Of a stretch of DNA of 64,000 nt, positions 1 through 9,956 are shown piece after piece. How positions within the stretch are numbered: the first letter of the stretch is position 1; the number at the start of each line of letters is the position of its first letter. The position numbers and the translations under genes are program-made. The notes under the pieces are model-generated. The model saw nothing but the letters and a program-made list of their open reading frames with translations, was not told the origin of the DNA and searched no databases. The stretch is from Opacimonas viscosa. GTDB lineage: Bacteria; Pseudomonadota; Gammaproteobacteria; Enterobacterales; Alteromonadaceae. The stretch is from positions 33,162-97,161 of the forward strand of contig NZ_JANATA010000012.1 in assembly GCF_024199005.1 (NCBI RefSeq), in the 5' to 3' direction.

Positions 1-1
1 G

Positions 2-2266
2 TTTGGTGCATTGTTACAATATCCTGGGACGCAAGGTGAGCTGCATAATATAGAAGAAATAATTGCCGCACTACAAGCCAACAAAGCTGTGGTGGCCGTT
101 GCTACCGATTTGCTGGGTTTGACTCTCATCAAGTCACCGGGTGAATTAGGTGCTGATGTGGTCTTTGGTTCCGCTCAGCGTTTTGGTGTGCCAATGGGGT
201 ACGGTGGTCCACACGCTGCATTCTTTGCTACTCGTGATAGTTACAAACGTTCTTTACCAGGCCGTATTATTGGGGTGTCTAAAGATACTCGTGGTCGTCC
301 AGCTTTGCGTATGGCTTTACAAACGCGTGAACAGCATATCCGTCGTGATAAAGCGAACTCTAATATTTGTACTGCGCAAGTGTTACTTGCCAATATGGCT
401 TCTTTCTACGCGGTTTACCATGGTCCAATCGGTTTACAGCAAATTGCTTCTCGTATTCATCGTCTAACCCAAATTTTTGCAGCCGGTTTAACGGCTAAAG
501 GTATCAAAGTCGTGAATGACACGTTCTTTGATACAATTACCGTGGCGCCTAATGATAAAAATGCGGTTGTTGCCGCTGCTCAAGCGATGGATATGAACTT
601 GCGTATCGACCAAAACGGTTTAGTGGGAGTGAGTTTTGATGAGACCACCACACGAACTGATGTTGCTGATTTATTTACAGCGTTTATCGGTGCCGAGCAC
701 GGTTTAGACATCGCAGAGTTAGATGCGCAGGTACAAGGCACATCAAGCATTCCAGCTGAGTTGCAGCGAGAATCAGAATTCTTAACTCACGAAGTGTTTA
801 ACTCTTATCATTCTGAAACTGAAATGTTGCGTTATATCAAGTCTCTAGAAGATAAAGACTTGGCGTTGAATCACTCTATGATTTCGTTGGGTTCATGTAC
901 GATGAAGCTCAATGCGACAGCAGAGATGATCCCCGTAACATGGCCTGAGTTTGGTCAATTACATCCATTTGCACCTGTGGAGCAAGCACAAGGTTACAAG
1001 GAGATGATTGACGAGTTATCTGATTGGCTGATTGATATTACGGGCTATGATGCTTTGTCGATGCAACCTAACTCAGGTGCTCAAGGTGAATATGCCGGTT
1101 TATTAGCGATTAAGCGTTACCATGCGAGTCGTGGTGATGATCACCGTAATATCTGTTTGATCCCACAATCTGCGCATGGTACTAACCCAGCATCGGCACA
1201 AATGGTGAGCCTAAAAGTAGTGGTCGTAAACTGTGACGCAGACGGCAATGTCGATTTGGTCGATTTACGTAACAAAGCAGAAGAGCACTCAGCAAACTTA
1301 TCATGTGCCATGATCACGTATCCATCCACGCACGGTGTGTATGAAGAAACGGTGAGAGAAATCTGTAACATTGTGCATGAGCACGGCGGTCAGGTGTATA
1401 TGGATGGCGCCAACATGAACGCTCAGGTCGGCATTACGTCACCAGGTTTGATTGGCTCTGATGTATCACATTTGAACTTACACAAAACGTTCTGTATCCC
1501 GCACGGTGGTGGTGGTCCAGGTATGGGACCGATTGGTGTGAAAGCACACTTAGCCCCGTTCTTATCAAGTCACTCTTTAGTGCCATTAGAAGCAGCAGGT
1601 ACCAATGATGATTTAGGTACTAACAGTGCAGTTTCTGCTGCGCCATGGGGCAGCGCATCCATTCTCCCGATTTCTTATATGTATATTAAGATGATGGGTT
1701 CTGCGGGCTTACGTCGTGCAACAGAAGTAGCGATTTTATCGGCTAACTACATTGCTAAAGAGCTAGAAGGGCATTATCCGATTTTATATAAAGGGAACAA
1801 TGACCGAGTAGCGCACGAATGTATTATCGATTTGCGTCCATTAAAAGAAGCATCAGGTGTGACTGAAATGGATGTGGCGAAGCGTCTGAATGACTATGGT
1901 TTCCACGCGCCAACCATGTCTTTCCCGGTGGCAGGTACGTTGATGATCGAACCGACGGAGTCAGAGGCAAAAGTTGAGATTGACCGTTTCATCGAAGCGA
2001 TGGTGTGTATTCGTCAAGAAATCGCTAAAGTCGAATCAGGTGAGTGGGATAGCATTGATAATCCACTGCATAATGCGCCGCATACTTTGGACGATATTAT
2101 CGATAGCGAATGGAACCGTAGTTATTCGCGGGAGCTAGCTGCGTATCCTGTGGAAGCGGTGAAACGCAATAAATTCTGGCCGACAGTGAATCGTATTGAT
2201 GATGTTTACGGAGATAGAAACTTGGTTTGTAGTTGTCCTGATTTGGATAGCTATCGCGACGAGTAG
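2..2266 (+). CDS. gcvP: Glycine dehydrogenase (decarboxylating), P protein, 5'-truncated by window edge
   Basis: This is the PLP-dependent P subunit of the glycine cleavage system, which decarboxylates glycine and passes the aminomethyl group to the lipoyl H protein. The frame is open from base 2, so the start lies outside the window; about 755 residues are present against roughly 957 in E. coli, leaving about 200 N-terminal residues missing. The PLP-binding lysine sits in [16 protein letters not shown] (Lys codon at 1484-1486), with the glycine-rich loop directly after it. [12 protein letters not shown] and [13 protein letters not shown], typical of the C-terminal half, are also present. gcvT and gcvH, if linked, would be upstream. 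The gene ends just before a strong terminator. Confidence 0.97.
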   Translation, partial: FGALLQYPGTQGELHNIEEIIAALQANKAVVAVATDLLGLTLIKSPGELGADVVFGSAQRFGVPMGYGGPHAAFFATRDSYKRSLPGRIIGVSKDTRGRPALRMALQTREQHIRRDKANSNICTAQVLLANMASFYAVYHGPIGLQQIASRIHRLTQIFAAGLTAKGIKVVNDTFFDTITVAPNDKNAVVAAAQAMDMNLRIDQNGLVGVSFDETTTRTDVADLFTAFIGAEHGLDIAELDAQVQGTSSIPAELQRESEFLTHEVFNSYHSETEMLRYIKSLEDKDLALNHSMISLGSCTMKLNATAEMIPVTWPEFGQLHPFAPVEQAQGYKEMIDELSDWLIDITGYDALSMQPNSGAQGEYAGLLAIKRYHASRGDDHRNICLIPQSAHGTNPASAQMVSLKVVVVNCDADGNVDLVDLRNKAEEHSANLSCAMITYPSTHGVYEETVREICNIVHEHGGQVYMDGANMNAQVGITSPGLIGSDVSHLNLHKTFCIPHGGGGPGMGPIGVKAHLAPFLSSHSLVPLEAAGTNDDLGTNSAVSAAPWGSASILPISYMYIKMMGSAGLRRATEVAILSANYIAKELEGHYPILYKGNNDRVAHECIIDLRPLKEASGVTEMDVAKRLNDYGFHAPTMSFPVAGTLMIEPTESEAKVEIDRFIEAMVCIRQEIAKVESGEWDSIDNPLHNAPHTLDDIIDSEWNRSYSRELAAYPVEAVKRNKFWPTVNRIDDVYGDRNLVCSCPDLDSYRDE

Positions 2267-2312
2267 GTGATTGTTGGCGATCTGTTATTAAGATTATAAC
2301 TACTTAGATATG

Positions 2313-2343
2313 AAAAAGGCGAATCAGGATGGTTCGCCTTTTT
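2313..2343 (+). terminator. Rho-independent terminator of gcvP
   Basis: A perfect 11-bp inverted repeat (aaaaaggcgaa / ttcgccttttt, 9-nt loop) lies 46 bp after the gcvP stop, with the T-run forming the end of the stem. The matching A-run on the other arm means it could also stop transcription from the opposite side, where sbcC ends. Confidence 0.85.
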
Positions 2344-2427
2344 AGTGGGTAAAATGGACATGCTACATGAGGAAGGATAAAAGCATCTATTCTTAATGAG
2401 CTCTACTTACAAAACCTACATTGTCCA

Positions 2428-5400
2428 TTATGCCGCTATTACTCTTATCTTACTTCCCATTGTGCTTGATGTAATATCAATGCGATGTCCCATTTGGCTT
2501 TTTAGCTCTGAGACGTGTGAGATGATCCCGATCATGCGACCGTCATTTTGGATATCAATCAGTGTGCGCACAGCCAAGTCCAGTGATTCTGTGTCTAAAC
2601 TACCAAAGCCCTCATCAATGAACAACGTGTCGAGCTTGATGCCACCTGAATAAGCTTGGACGACATCTGATAAGCCCAGCGCTAGTGATAATGAAGCCAT
2701 AAATGATTCTCCGCCAGATAGCGTAGCAACCGGTCTGGATTTGCCACTATGGGTATCATTGACCTCTAACTCTAATCCTGACGCTTTGTTACCTTTGGCC
2801 CGTTCTTCTTTACGTATTAATTGGTAACGTCCTGAACTCATATGCATGAGACGCTGTGATGCCTGGATCAACACATCATCGAGTAACACGCTCAGGACAA
2901 ACCGCTGTAAACTGACTTTGTCACCGGTTTGACCATTCGCCACCTCAGAGAGGGTGCCGATGACTTTGTATTGTTCATCCAATGCCGCATTTTTGGTATG
3001 AGCCTCTGCTAATTTTTTCTGCAGTTCGAGCAGTTGGTTGTTCCGTTGGTCGAGTTCTCGCCAATGCGCTTCTTGCTCAGATAATTCGGCGGTTGCTTGC
3101 TCAAGTGCGTTTTGGATATCACTAAGTTCGGGCTTTTCCTTATCTGCTAACTCGCTAGCAAGTTGTGTTTTGGCACCATTCAACTCAGCGAGTGTTGCAG
3201 TATACGTCGCAATCTCCTCTTGTAATTGTTCTTGTTCATCATGACTTAGTAAAGCTTGGGAAAAACTCTCTTCATCGTCAAACACACTAGCACTAAGCGC
3301 CGCTTGCCACTTTGCTTGGGCTGTTTTTTGGTTTTTGGTGATATCATCTAACTGCTTAGCCACGGACTGATGAGTGCCTTGGGCAGTAGCTAACTCGGTT
3401 TGTAACTGCTTTTCTTGGTCTCTAGCGGTGGTTAACGCGGTGTCTAAGTTCTCGATTTGCTGAGTCAATGTCGTGATGTTTGAGGATAGTAGCTCAGCGT
3501 CTCGATATTCTAGGGGTGTTTGCTCTTCTAAATGCGTCACTTTGGATTGGGCTAGTAGACATTGTTCTTTATCCCTCGCGGCTTGTGCTTGAAGAGTAGA
3601 ACAGATTTCTTCTATTGTACTTAGTTGTGATTGTTCTTCTGTCAGCGCTTTCGTTATGTCTACTATTTGCTGTTGCAGGCTGACCAAGCCTTTGACCTTT
3701 GTATTTTGCTGGTTGAACTGTTCAGTTACTACTGCCAGTGACAGCCATGCAGCTTCGCCAAGTTCCTCTTGTAAGGCTTTGATCTGTCGACCTTGGACTG
3801 TTTCATTTGATAATGCCTCATCATAAGTCGCTTTGGCTATGTCTCTGGCAGCTGCTGCTTGCACTACTTGTTCTCTAGCTACATCCACCTCTTCTTTGGT
3901 GACGACATCTAGCGCATTATTCTGACTGGCAAGGTGGGGGTGTTCAAGACTACCACACACCGGACAAGGTTCACCATCTGCTAACTCACTTGCCAATAAC
4001 ACCGCTTGGTTAGTATGCCATGTCAGTTCTGTTTGCATGGCCTGAATATTGAGTTTACTGAGTTCAGCATTGGCGTTATCGAAATGAGTTTTGGCGTTGG
4101 CGGTCGCTTGCTCTAAAGAACTTAATTCTTGTTGTGCGGTGTCTAGTTGGGTACGTTTTGCTAATACTTGTGCTAAGCCATTGAGTTTGATTTGCTCCTG
4201 CGCGAGAGGCTGAATAGTGATATTTAGTGCTTTCAGATCAGCATCCTTTTGGGCTATTGCCGCGTTTAATGTCGCAATCTCGTTTTGTTTGGTATCGAAT
4301 GCTACTTGACTGGTTTCTTGGGCGGTAAGTGCTAGTCCTAATACGTTTTGTGCCGCTTTTAACTTATCGCTAAGTTTTGCATAGCGCTGCAGTTCGGTGA
4401 GTTTTTGACGGTCATCTTGAATATTTTGGGCCGCATTTTGCGCTTGTTCTAAGGTGGCTAGTCCAATCTCTACTTGGCTCTGCGCTTCATTTAAGCGTTG
4501 TTCACTTTGGTTATATTGTTGCTTTATATCGTGCAAAGATTGATTCGCAGCATCCAGAGCGACAAAGTTTGGCTGGATGATTTGTGCGGTCGAGGCGAGT
4601 TTGAGCTGTGATTTTTTATCAGTGATGTTAGCAGCCTGCATCTCATGCTGTTGTAAAGCGATAATTTTAGCATCCATGTCCGCAAACTTTAGTAAAAGCT
4701 GGTTAGCATCATGCAAGTTTTTATCGTATTCCTTGACCCGAAATTCGGCCGTGTTTTTGGCTCTAACAGCCTCTGCTAATTTGGGGGTCAGCTGATTTAA
4801 TGAGGTTTCAATTTCTGCCTCTGTAAGAAGATTTGCTCCCTCTAGTAGCCCTTTGATTTTGATGTTGTGTTCATCTACGGCTTTTTTAATTCCTGCTGCT
4901 TGCTCTTTTAATGCGTCTTCGATTTTCTTGTAAATAGAAGTTTGGAACAGTTGGCTGAATATTTTCTCACGGTCCTTGGAGTCAGCTAATAACAACTCTC
5001 TAAATTTGCCTTGGGGTAGGACCATGACCTGGCGGAATTGTTCAACATCTAATCCTATGAGTGTTTTGATTGCTACATCTGCTTCTTTGACACTCGAAGA
5101 GACCATCAGACGATCATTGTCACTACCATCTATTTCCCATATTGCCGCTTCAGAGTTCTGCACGGTAAATCCCCCACCTTTACTTTTGGGGCGTTCCTGC
5201 ATGGGTTTACGGGTAATGCGGTAATGTTTGTCACCCAAAATAAACTCTAGTGTTACTTGTGTGAGCGTTTGGACATCCGCAAAGTCACAGCGCATCTGTG
5301 TACCAGAACGTTCAGCACCCGTCGTTTGACCGTATAAAGCAAAACAAATTGCATCAAGGATGGAGCTCTTACCCGCCCCGGTGGGGCCATTGATTAAAAA

Positions 5401-5490
5401 TAAAGGATTATCCCCTAAAACGGATAAGTCTACTTCCTCTGTGCCAGCAAAAGGACCGAAAGCTTGGATGATTAATTTAGTGGGTTTCAT
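2428..5490 (-). CDS. sbcC: Exonuclease SbcC, Rad50-like ATPase subunit of SbcCD
   Basis: SMC/Rad50-type subunit of the SbcCD nuclease, which cleaves DNA hairpins and processes ends. With the start at 5490 (MKPTKLII) it has 1020 residues. Walker A is GPTGAGKS at residues 35-42. Two long coiled-coil arms surround a zinc hook CPVC at residues 509-512, midway as expected. The C-terminal lobe carries the LSGGES signature and the Walker B stretch LFIDEGFGSLD. An in-frame start 33 bp upstream (5523) would overlap the end of sbcD; the internal ATG is preferred because family members begin with this MKP-type sequence. It lies 13 bp behind sbcD, forming an sbcDC operon. Confidence 0.95.
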   Translation of the reverse strand: MKPTKLIIQAFGPFAGTEEVDLSVLGDNPLFLINGPTGAGKSSILDAICFALYGQTTGAERSGTQMRCDFADVQTLTQVTLEFILGDKHYRITRKPMQERPKSKGGGFTVQNSEAAIWEIDGSDNDRLMVSSSVKEADVAIKTLIGLDVEQFRQVMVLPQGKFRELLLADSKDREKIFSQLFQTSIYKKIEDALKEQAAGIKKAVDEHNIKIKGLLEGANLLTEAEIETSLNQLTPKLAEAVRAKNTAEFRVKEYDKNLHDANQLLLKFADMDAKIIALQQHEMQAANITDKKSQLKLASTAQIIQPNFVALDAANQSLHDIKQQYNQSEQRLNEAQSQVEIGLATLEQAQNAAQNIQDDRQKLTELQRYAKLSDKLKAAQNVLGLALTAQETSQVAFDTKQNEIATLNAAIAQKDADLKALNITIQPLAQEQIKLNGLAQVLAKRTQLDTAQQELSSLEQATANAKTHFDNANAELSKLNIQAMQTELTWHTNQAVLLASELADGEPCPVCGSLEHPHLASQNNALDVVTKEEVDVAREQVVQAAAARDIAKATYDEALSNETVQGRQIKALQEELGEAAWLSLAVVTEQFNQQNTKVKGLVSLQQQIVDITKALTEEQSQLSTIEEICSTLQAQAARDKEQCLLAQSKVTHLEEQTPLEYRDAELLSSNITTLTQQIENLDTALTTARDQEKQLQTELATAQGTHQSVAKQLDDITKNQKTAQAKWQAALSASVFDDEESFSQALLSHDEQEQLQEEIATYTATLAELNGAKTQLASELADKEKPELSDIQNALEQATAELSEQEAHWRELDQRNNQLLELQKKLAEAHTKNAALDEQYKVIGTLSEVANGQTGDKVSLQRFVLSVLLDDVLIQASQRLMHMSSGRYQLIRKEERAKGNKASGLELEVNDTHSGKSRPVATLSGGESFMASLSLALGLSDVVQAYSGGIKLDTLFIDEGFGSLDTESLDLAVRTLIDIQNDGRMIGIISHVSELKSQMGHRIDITSSTMGSKIRVIAA

Positions 5491-5503
5491 AAGAAAAACG
5501 CCT

Positions 5504-6631
5504 TTATTGGGTAAGTCGGTCAATGAGTCCTGAGACTAACTTTTTTTGTTCGTCTGACATGTTTTCTCCTGCAATTTGCGTGTAAAAGTCTTGAAACATA
5601 TCAAACTCACTGTGTTTCAGACTGGCTCGCTGGAGTTCGGTCGCTTTGGTATCAAGCATGCCTGGTTTTTCCAGGTGCAAAACATTCGGATAGACGTCGC
5701 GTAGCTTGCTCATCGGGTCTAATATGGCATGCTTATCCGTCAATCTCACCAACAAATAATCTTCATAGTGAGGGTCAACCTGTCCTTGTGTTAGTAGGGT
5801 GTCTAATTCACCTTCCAAGATACGCATATCGCGCAGAGGGCGAAGTGGTAAATGGGTTTGAGCCACTAATCCTGATTGGTTAACTTCGACAAGTGTAACT
5901 CCTTTTTTCTGGTGCTGCTCTGAAAAGCTATATTTCATGAGTGAACCAGAATAACGGATGTGTTCAGCTCCCTTGTATTGGGGGCTGTGTAAATGTCCTA
6001 AAGCGACATATGCAAAATCTAAACAGGGCTCATAACTGACTCTATCTGCGCCACCTATTTGTAAGGGACGTTCAGAATCAGATTCACTGGCACCGTCGAT
6101 AAAACAATGGCTGAGGAGGACATTGACGTGCTTATCCGACATGACATCTTTGATTTCATTGACCAAAAACGTATGCGCAGCATCATAACTTTTTACGTCT
6201 TGGTTAAAGTTATCTTTTACCTGCAGTGGCTCACAGTAAGGGATCCCATAAAAAGCAACACTACAACCTTTTGCATCTAGCACCACAGGCTCATAAATAT
6301 CGGACAAATTGCCCATGATATGCAAACCAGATGCTTTCATTAGTTTGGCAGCAAAGCCGACTCTTTCCGCACTGTCATGATTACCCGGAATCAGTATTAT
6401 GGGAACGCCTAAGTCAATACACACCGTTTGCATTATCTCATCTAGCAATTCTACTGCACTGGCCGGTGGCACTGCGCGGTCATAGATATCTCCTGCAATC
6501 ACCAAAGCATCCACTTCCTCAGCTTTGATATATGCTACCACTTGCTGAAGAACATGACGTTGGTCTTCGAGGAGAGAAACATTGTGAAATTGGCGACCAA
6601 TGTGCCAGTCCGATGTGTGAATGAATTTCAC
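5504..6631 (-). CDS. sbcD: Exonuclease SbcD, Mre11-like nuclease subunit of SbcCD
   Basis: Metallophosphoesterase subunit of the SbcCD hairpin nuclease. The chosen GTG start gives about 375 residues beginning KFIHTSDWHIGR, the conserved N-terminal metal-binding motif (Asp8, His10). GDIYDR, GNHDS and GHLHSPQ follow, supplying the remaining di-metal ligands. A much longer frame runs up to 6772, but those 47 extra residues are hydrophobic, unlike the family, and an AAGGA ribosome site sits just before the GTG. First gene of the sbcDC pair. Confidence 0.94.
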   Translation of the reverse strand: MKFIHTSDWHIGRQFHNVSLLEDQRHVLQQVVAYIKAEEVDALVIAGDIYDRAVPPASAVELLDEIMQTVCIDLGVPIILIPGNHDSAERVGFAAKLMKASGLHIMGNLSDIYEPVVLDAKGCSVAFYGIPYCEPLQVKDNFNQDVKSYDAAHTFLVNEIKDVMSDKHVNVLLSHCFIDGASESDSERPLQIGGADRVSYEPCLDFAYVALGHLHSPQYKGAEHIRYSGSLMKYSFSEQHQKKGVTLVEVNQSGLVAQTHLPLRPLRDMRILEGELDTLLTQGQVDPHYEDYLLVRLTDKHAILDPMSKLRDVYPNVLHLEKPGMLDTKATELQRASLKHSEFDMFQDFYTQIAGENMSDEQKKLVSGLIDRLTQ

Positions 6632-6800
6632 TGTGTGCGTCCTTTTTATATGTGCGTAGTTGCAAAAAAGAGAAAATTTGAGCAGGGTATAGGATTGATT
6701 ATAGAGGATTATGAGTAGAAATAAATCGGCAATTAAGCATTGAAAATCGAATATCAGTGGCAGACTACACACTTGCCACTGGTATTATTGACAGCATCGG

Positions 6801-7184
6801 TTAACTAGCCGTTGTGATGACCGTGCCGTTCATTTTTTGCTGCTTGGCGATATCTTTAATTTGGACATTACCCTGACGATATTTTGATAACTTTTCAGCA
6901 ATAGGGTAGTTACCAGTATTTAAAGCAAAGTTGACGAGGTCTTGACCATTACAGGTCACATTGTTAACGACCATGCGATAGTTTTGTCTAATCATGGTTG
7001 TCGGTTTAAATCCTGATACTTGATTGCGAACTTGGTGTTTGTTGCCCGTTGCAACAGCAACACAGAGTTGACTCGCTTTACTATCATCTCCAGCGAGGTA
7101 AGTGGTTTGAGCAAATGCAGATGAAGCTGCTGTCATTGCAAGAACAGTAGCGGCGGCTTTGATAAAGTGTGTAGTTTTAAGCAT
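6801..7184 (-). CDS. Secreted DUF3718-type protein
   Basis: A 127-residue protein with a clear signal peptide (basic start, then AAATVLAMTAASSAFA). The mature part contains CVAVATGNKHQVRNQV and VTCNGQDLVNFALNTGN, the cysteine-containing pattern I associate with DUF3718 proteins of Alteromonadales and Vibrio. Function is unknown; it is presumably periplasmic or secreted. The start at 7184 is chosen over 7292 because the signal peptide begins there and AAGGAAA precedes it. Confidence 0.75.
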   Translation of the reverse strand: MLKTTHFIKAAATVLAMTAASSAFAQTTYLAGDDSKASQLCVAVATGNKHQVRNQVSGFKPTTMIRQNYRMVVNNVTCNGQDLVNFALNTGNYPIAEKLSKYRQGNVQIKDIAKQQKMNGTVITTAS

Positions 7185-7499
7185 GGTCGAATTTCCTTGG
7201 TTGTTTGCGATATGCTCTTTTATCATGGCGTGTATTTGAGATTTTGTTGTAAACGAAATATCACTGGATGTAACAAAAAAACCTATCTCCATCGTCCTTT
7301 ATTTTTTTATATGCTTGTTTTTGTTTAAATTAACCAATTAAGTAAACAAGCTAAATATGTCCATACACTTACATATGCTCATACAATGAGACGCTTAATT
7401 ACACTTAGACATCATAAAAAAACAAGATTTTTTCTTGTGTGAGTTGATCTGTTACCATCTAAAGGACGGTATGTATCTATAAAAGTGACAGTGCACATT
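7185..7499. other. Divergent intergenic region with an inverted repeat
   Basis: AT-rich 315-bp region between two divergent genes, so it must hold both promoters. The only notable structure is a perfect 8-bp inverted repeat, gcttgttt (7313-7320) and aaacaagc (7344-7351), 23 nt apart, which could be an operator. I cannot assign a regulator. Confidence 0.3.
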
Positions 7500-8396
7500 A
7501 TGATCCCTCTGGTTTTTCACCCTATTTATTCTCAGTTAGATCTTCCAGAAAGGCATCGTTTTCCGATTGAAAAATATCAGGGCATATATGATGCATTGAT
7601 TCAGCAAGGGGTGTCCAAAACCCATTTCCATACTCCTGAGCCGTTATCGCCCAAACGTCTGCAACAAGTTTATCAGCCCCAATACATAAAAGAACTTGTC
7701 AGTGGTGGTCTAGATCCAAAGGCTATGCGGCGCATTGGTTTTCCATGGTCCGAGCAACTTGTCGAGCGTACTTTGACCGCAGCAGCTGGTACCGTTTTGA
7801 CCGCCCAATTAGCTTTGGAACATGGTAAAGCATTAAATCTTACTGGTGGTTATCATCATGCGTTTGCCGATTTTGGTTCGGGTTTTTGTATGGTCAATGA
7901 TTTGTATTTAGCAGCATTGACCATGCTACAAAATGACGCAGTAGAGACCGTTTTAATATTCGATTGTGATGTGCATCAAGGAGATGGAACCGCCAAACTG
8001 GCACAAAATAATCCGCATGTCATCACCGTCTCTTTGCATGGCGAAAAAAACTTTCCTCATCGGAAACAAATATCCGATATGGACTTTCCTTTACCCAAAG
8101 GGACTACTGACGAGATCTATTTGGAAACTGTGGCACAGGCTTTAGATTTAGCGTGTCGTTTGCACACTCCCGATGCCATTATTTATGATGCGGGGGTGGA
8201 TATTCATCAAAACGATGATTTAGGTCATTTGGATATTACTACTCCCGGAGTGTTAGCTCGAGATACCATGGTTTTTGCCCGGGCAGCAGATTTAGATATC
8301 CCTATTGCTGCAGTCATCGGAGGAGGTTACCAACGCGACATTCCCGCTTTGGTCGATGTGCATTTACAATTATTTAAAGCAGCAGGGGTGGTGTAG
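7500..8396 (+). CDS. Histone deacetylase-family (acetylpolyamine/acetoin-utilisation type) hydrolase
   Basis: Zinc-dependent deacetylase-fold protein of about 298 residues. It shows the arginase/deacetylase motifs in order: GGYHHAF (catalytic His pair), FDCDVHQGDGTA (Zn-binding Asp and His), DAGVDIHQNDDLG (second Zn Asp) and the late GGGY with the active-site Tyr. Natural substrates of bacterial members are mostly unknown (acetylated polyamines, acetylated proteins or small amides). The ATG at 7500 gives the usual MIPLVFHPIYS N-terminus; GTG codons at 7485 and 7491 are possible alternatives. No operon partner. Confidence 0.88.
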   Translation: MIPLVFHPIYSQLDLPERHRFPIEKYQGIYDALIQQGVSKTHFHTPEPLSPKRLQQVYQPQYIKELVSGGLDPKAMRRIGFPWSEQLVERTLTAAAGTVLTAQLALEHGKALNLTGGYHHAFADFGSGFCMVNDLYLAALTMLQNDAVETVLIFDCDVHQGDGTAKLAQNNPHVITVSLHGEKNFPHRKQISDMDFPLPKGTTDEIYLETVAQALDLACRLHTPDAIIYDAGVDIHQNDDLGHLDITTPGVLARDTMVFARAADLDIPIAAVIGGGYQRDIPALVDVHLQLFKAAGVV

Positions 8397-8728
8397 AGTA
8401 AGAGACATATATATTTTGGTATTTTTTTTACCCACTTAAAGTATCTTCGAGGCCGAATATTAATTCTATTTAAATTAAACTAAAGTGTATGTTTTTTAAT
8501 TTAGTGGTGTCCACGAAGATTTAATTTTACTAGCGATTTTACAAAATGTTTCAACTAAAGATGCTTAGCTATTTACAGCTCATTTAATCGGTGTCATATT
8601 AATTCTGTTGGTCAGTTGCAGGATGAAACTGTCGTAAATTTTTTTAGTGAATTAGGGATAATAGTGTTCACTCTGACGTTTAGTCAGAGAGATGTTTAGC
8701 GGTAAAATAACTATAAATAGGACCCCAT
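8397..8728. other. Intergenic region upstream of purT with a small hairpin
   Basis: AT-rich 332-bp gap without a credible ORF. It contains a perfect 7-bp inverted repeat ctctgac / gtcagag with a 5-nt loop at 8671-8689, about 40 bp before the purT start and not followed by a T-run. This fits an operator or leader hairpin better than a terminator. I see no PurR-box-like sequence. Confidence 0.35.
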
Positions 8729-9910
8729 ATGTCAGTTATTGGTACTCCATTCACGGACTCTGCAACCAAAGTTTTACTTTGTGGTGCGGGTGAACTGGGT
8801 AAAGAAGTAGTCATTGAATTAAAGCGACTTGGTTGTGAAGTCATTGCTTGTGATAGTTATGACCACGCACCTGCTATGCAAGTCGCTGACCGCAGTTATA
8901 CCTTTTCTATGTTAGATGAAGCAAAATTGCTGCATGTCGTACAAACCGAAAAACCAGACTACATAGTGCCAGAAGTTGAAGCCATTGCCACTCGTGCTTT
9001 GTTGGCGCTCGAAAAAGAGGGTTTTAATGTAGTTCCATCAGCTAATGCAGCTCATCTCACAATGAATCGCGAAGGTATCAGACTGCTCGTTGCTGAGGAA
9101 CTAGGGATAGAAACTTCAAAGTTTGTATTTGCCGATGACTTTTCTGAGTTTACTGCAGCGATTGATACTTTAGGGCTTCCTTGTCTTGTCAAACCCATCA
9201 TGAGTTCATCAGGCAAAGGACAATCCCTGATCAAAACAACTCAAGACATAAAAGAGGCTTGGGAATATGCTCAGGCCGGTGGTCGAGCAGGTGCTGGTCG
9301 AGTCATCGTAGAAAGTTTTGTCGATTTTGATTATGAAATTACGCTGTTGACTATCCAGCATGCCAATGGGGTGTCTTTTTGCGAACCAATTGGGCATACC
9401 CAGTTAGAGGGGGATTACCAAGAATCTTGGCAGCCACAACAGATGTCACCTAAAGCGTTGGCAAAATCTAAAGAGATTGCCGAGCAGGTTACCACTGCAT
9501 TAGGTGGGTGGGGGTTATTTGGTGTGGAGCTATTCATAAAAGGTGACAAGGTCATCTTTAGTGAGGTGTCTCCTCGACCGCATGATACCGGTATGGTCAC
9601 CATGATTTCACAAAATTTATCTGAGTTTGCACTGCATGCACGGGCATTTTTGGGCTTACCTATTCCCAACATCGATTTTTATGGTCCATCAGCATCTGTT
9701 GCGTTAGTGGCCTTTGGTCAATCCAAACAAATGAGTTATGGTAATCTTGCGGAGACTTTAGCTCAGCCTGGCACTGACCTGCGTTTATTTGGTAAGCCTG
9801 AGGTGAATGGTACTCGCCGTATGGGGGTAATGCTAGCCCGAGGTGAAACTATAGATGAGGCACTGGCTAAAGGTAACAAGATGAAAAAAGCGATTACCAA
9901 AAAGTTTTAG
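8729..9910 (+). CDS. purT: Formate-dependent GAR transformylase PurT
   Basis: ATP-grasp enzyme that makes formyl-GAR from GAR, formate and ATP, the folate-independent alternative to PurN in purine synthesis. At 393 residues it matches E. coli PurT (392) along its length: [10 protein letters not shown] (N-terminal dinucleotide-like loop), [30 protein letters not shown] (ATP-grasp P-loop), [26 protein letters not shown] and [15 protein letters not shown] near the C-terminus. Single-gene unit with its own terminator. Confidence 0.97.
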   Translation: MSVIGTPFTDSATKVLLCGAGELGKEVVIELKRLGCEVIACDSYDHAPAMQVADRSYTFSMLDEAKLLHVVQTEKPDYIVPEVEAIATRALLALEKEGFNVVPSANAAHLTMNREGIRLLVAEELGIETSKFVFADDFSEFTAAIDTLGLPCLVKPIMSSSGKGQSLIKTTQDIKEAWEYAQAGGRAGAGRVIVESFVDFDYEITLLTIQHANGVSFCEPIGHTQLEGDYQESWQPQQMSPKALAKSKEIAEQVTTALGGWGLFGVELFIKGDKVIFSEVSPRPHDTGMVTMISQNLSEFALHARAFLGLPIPNIDFYGPSASVALVAFGQSKQMSYGNLAETLAQPGTDLRLFGKPEVNGTRRMGVMLARGETIDEALAKGNKMKKAITKKF

Positions 9911-9940
9911 CCTTTCACTGCACGGTAATGAAAGGTTTTT
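9911..9940 (+). terminator. Terminator of purT
   Basis: cctttca / tgaaagg 7-bp stem with an 11-nt loop, followed by TTTTT, starting directly after the purT stop. Confidence 0.75.
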
Positions 9941-9956
9941 ATAATTACCTAAAAAA

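Noticed and set aside
2396..2653. ORFs antisense to sbcC, tamB, the metalloprotease and other long genes
   Set aside because: They are shadows of well-supported genes on the other strand, with no ribosome sites or family motifs.
8397..8728. Purine riboswitch or PurR box before purT
   Set aside because: Only a 7-bp hairpin is present; no conserved riboswitch core or PurR consensus could be read.
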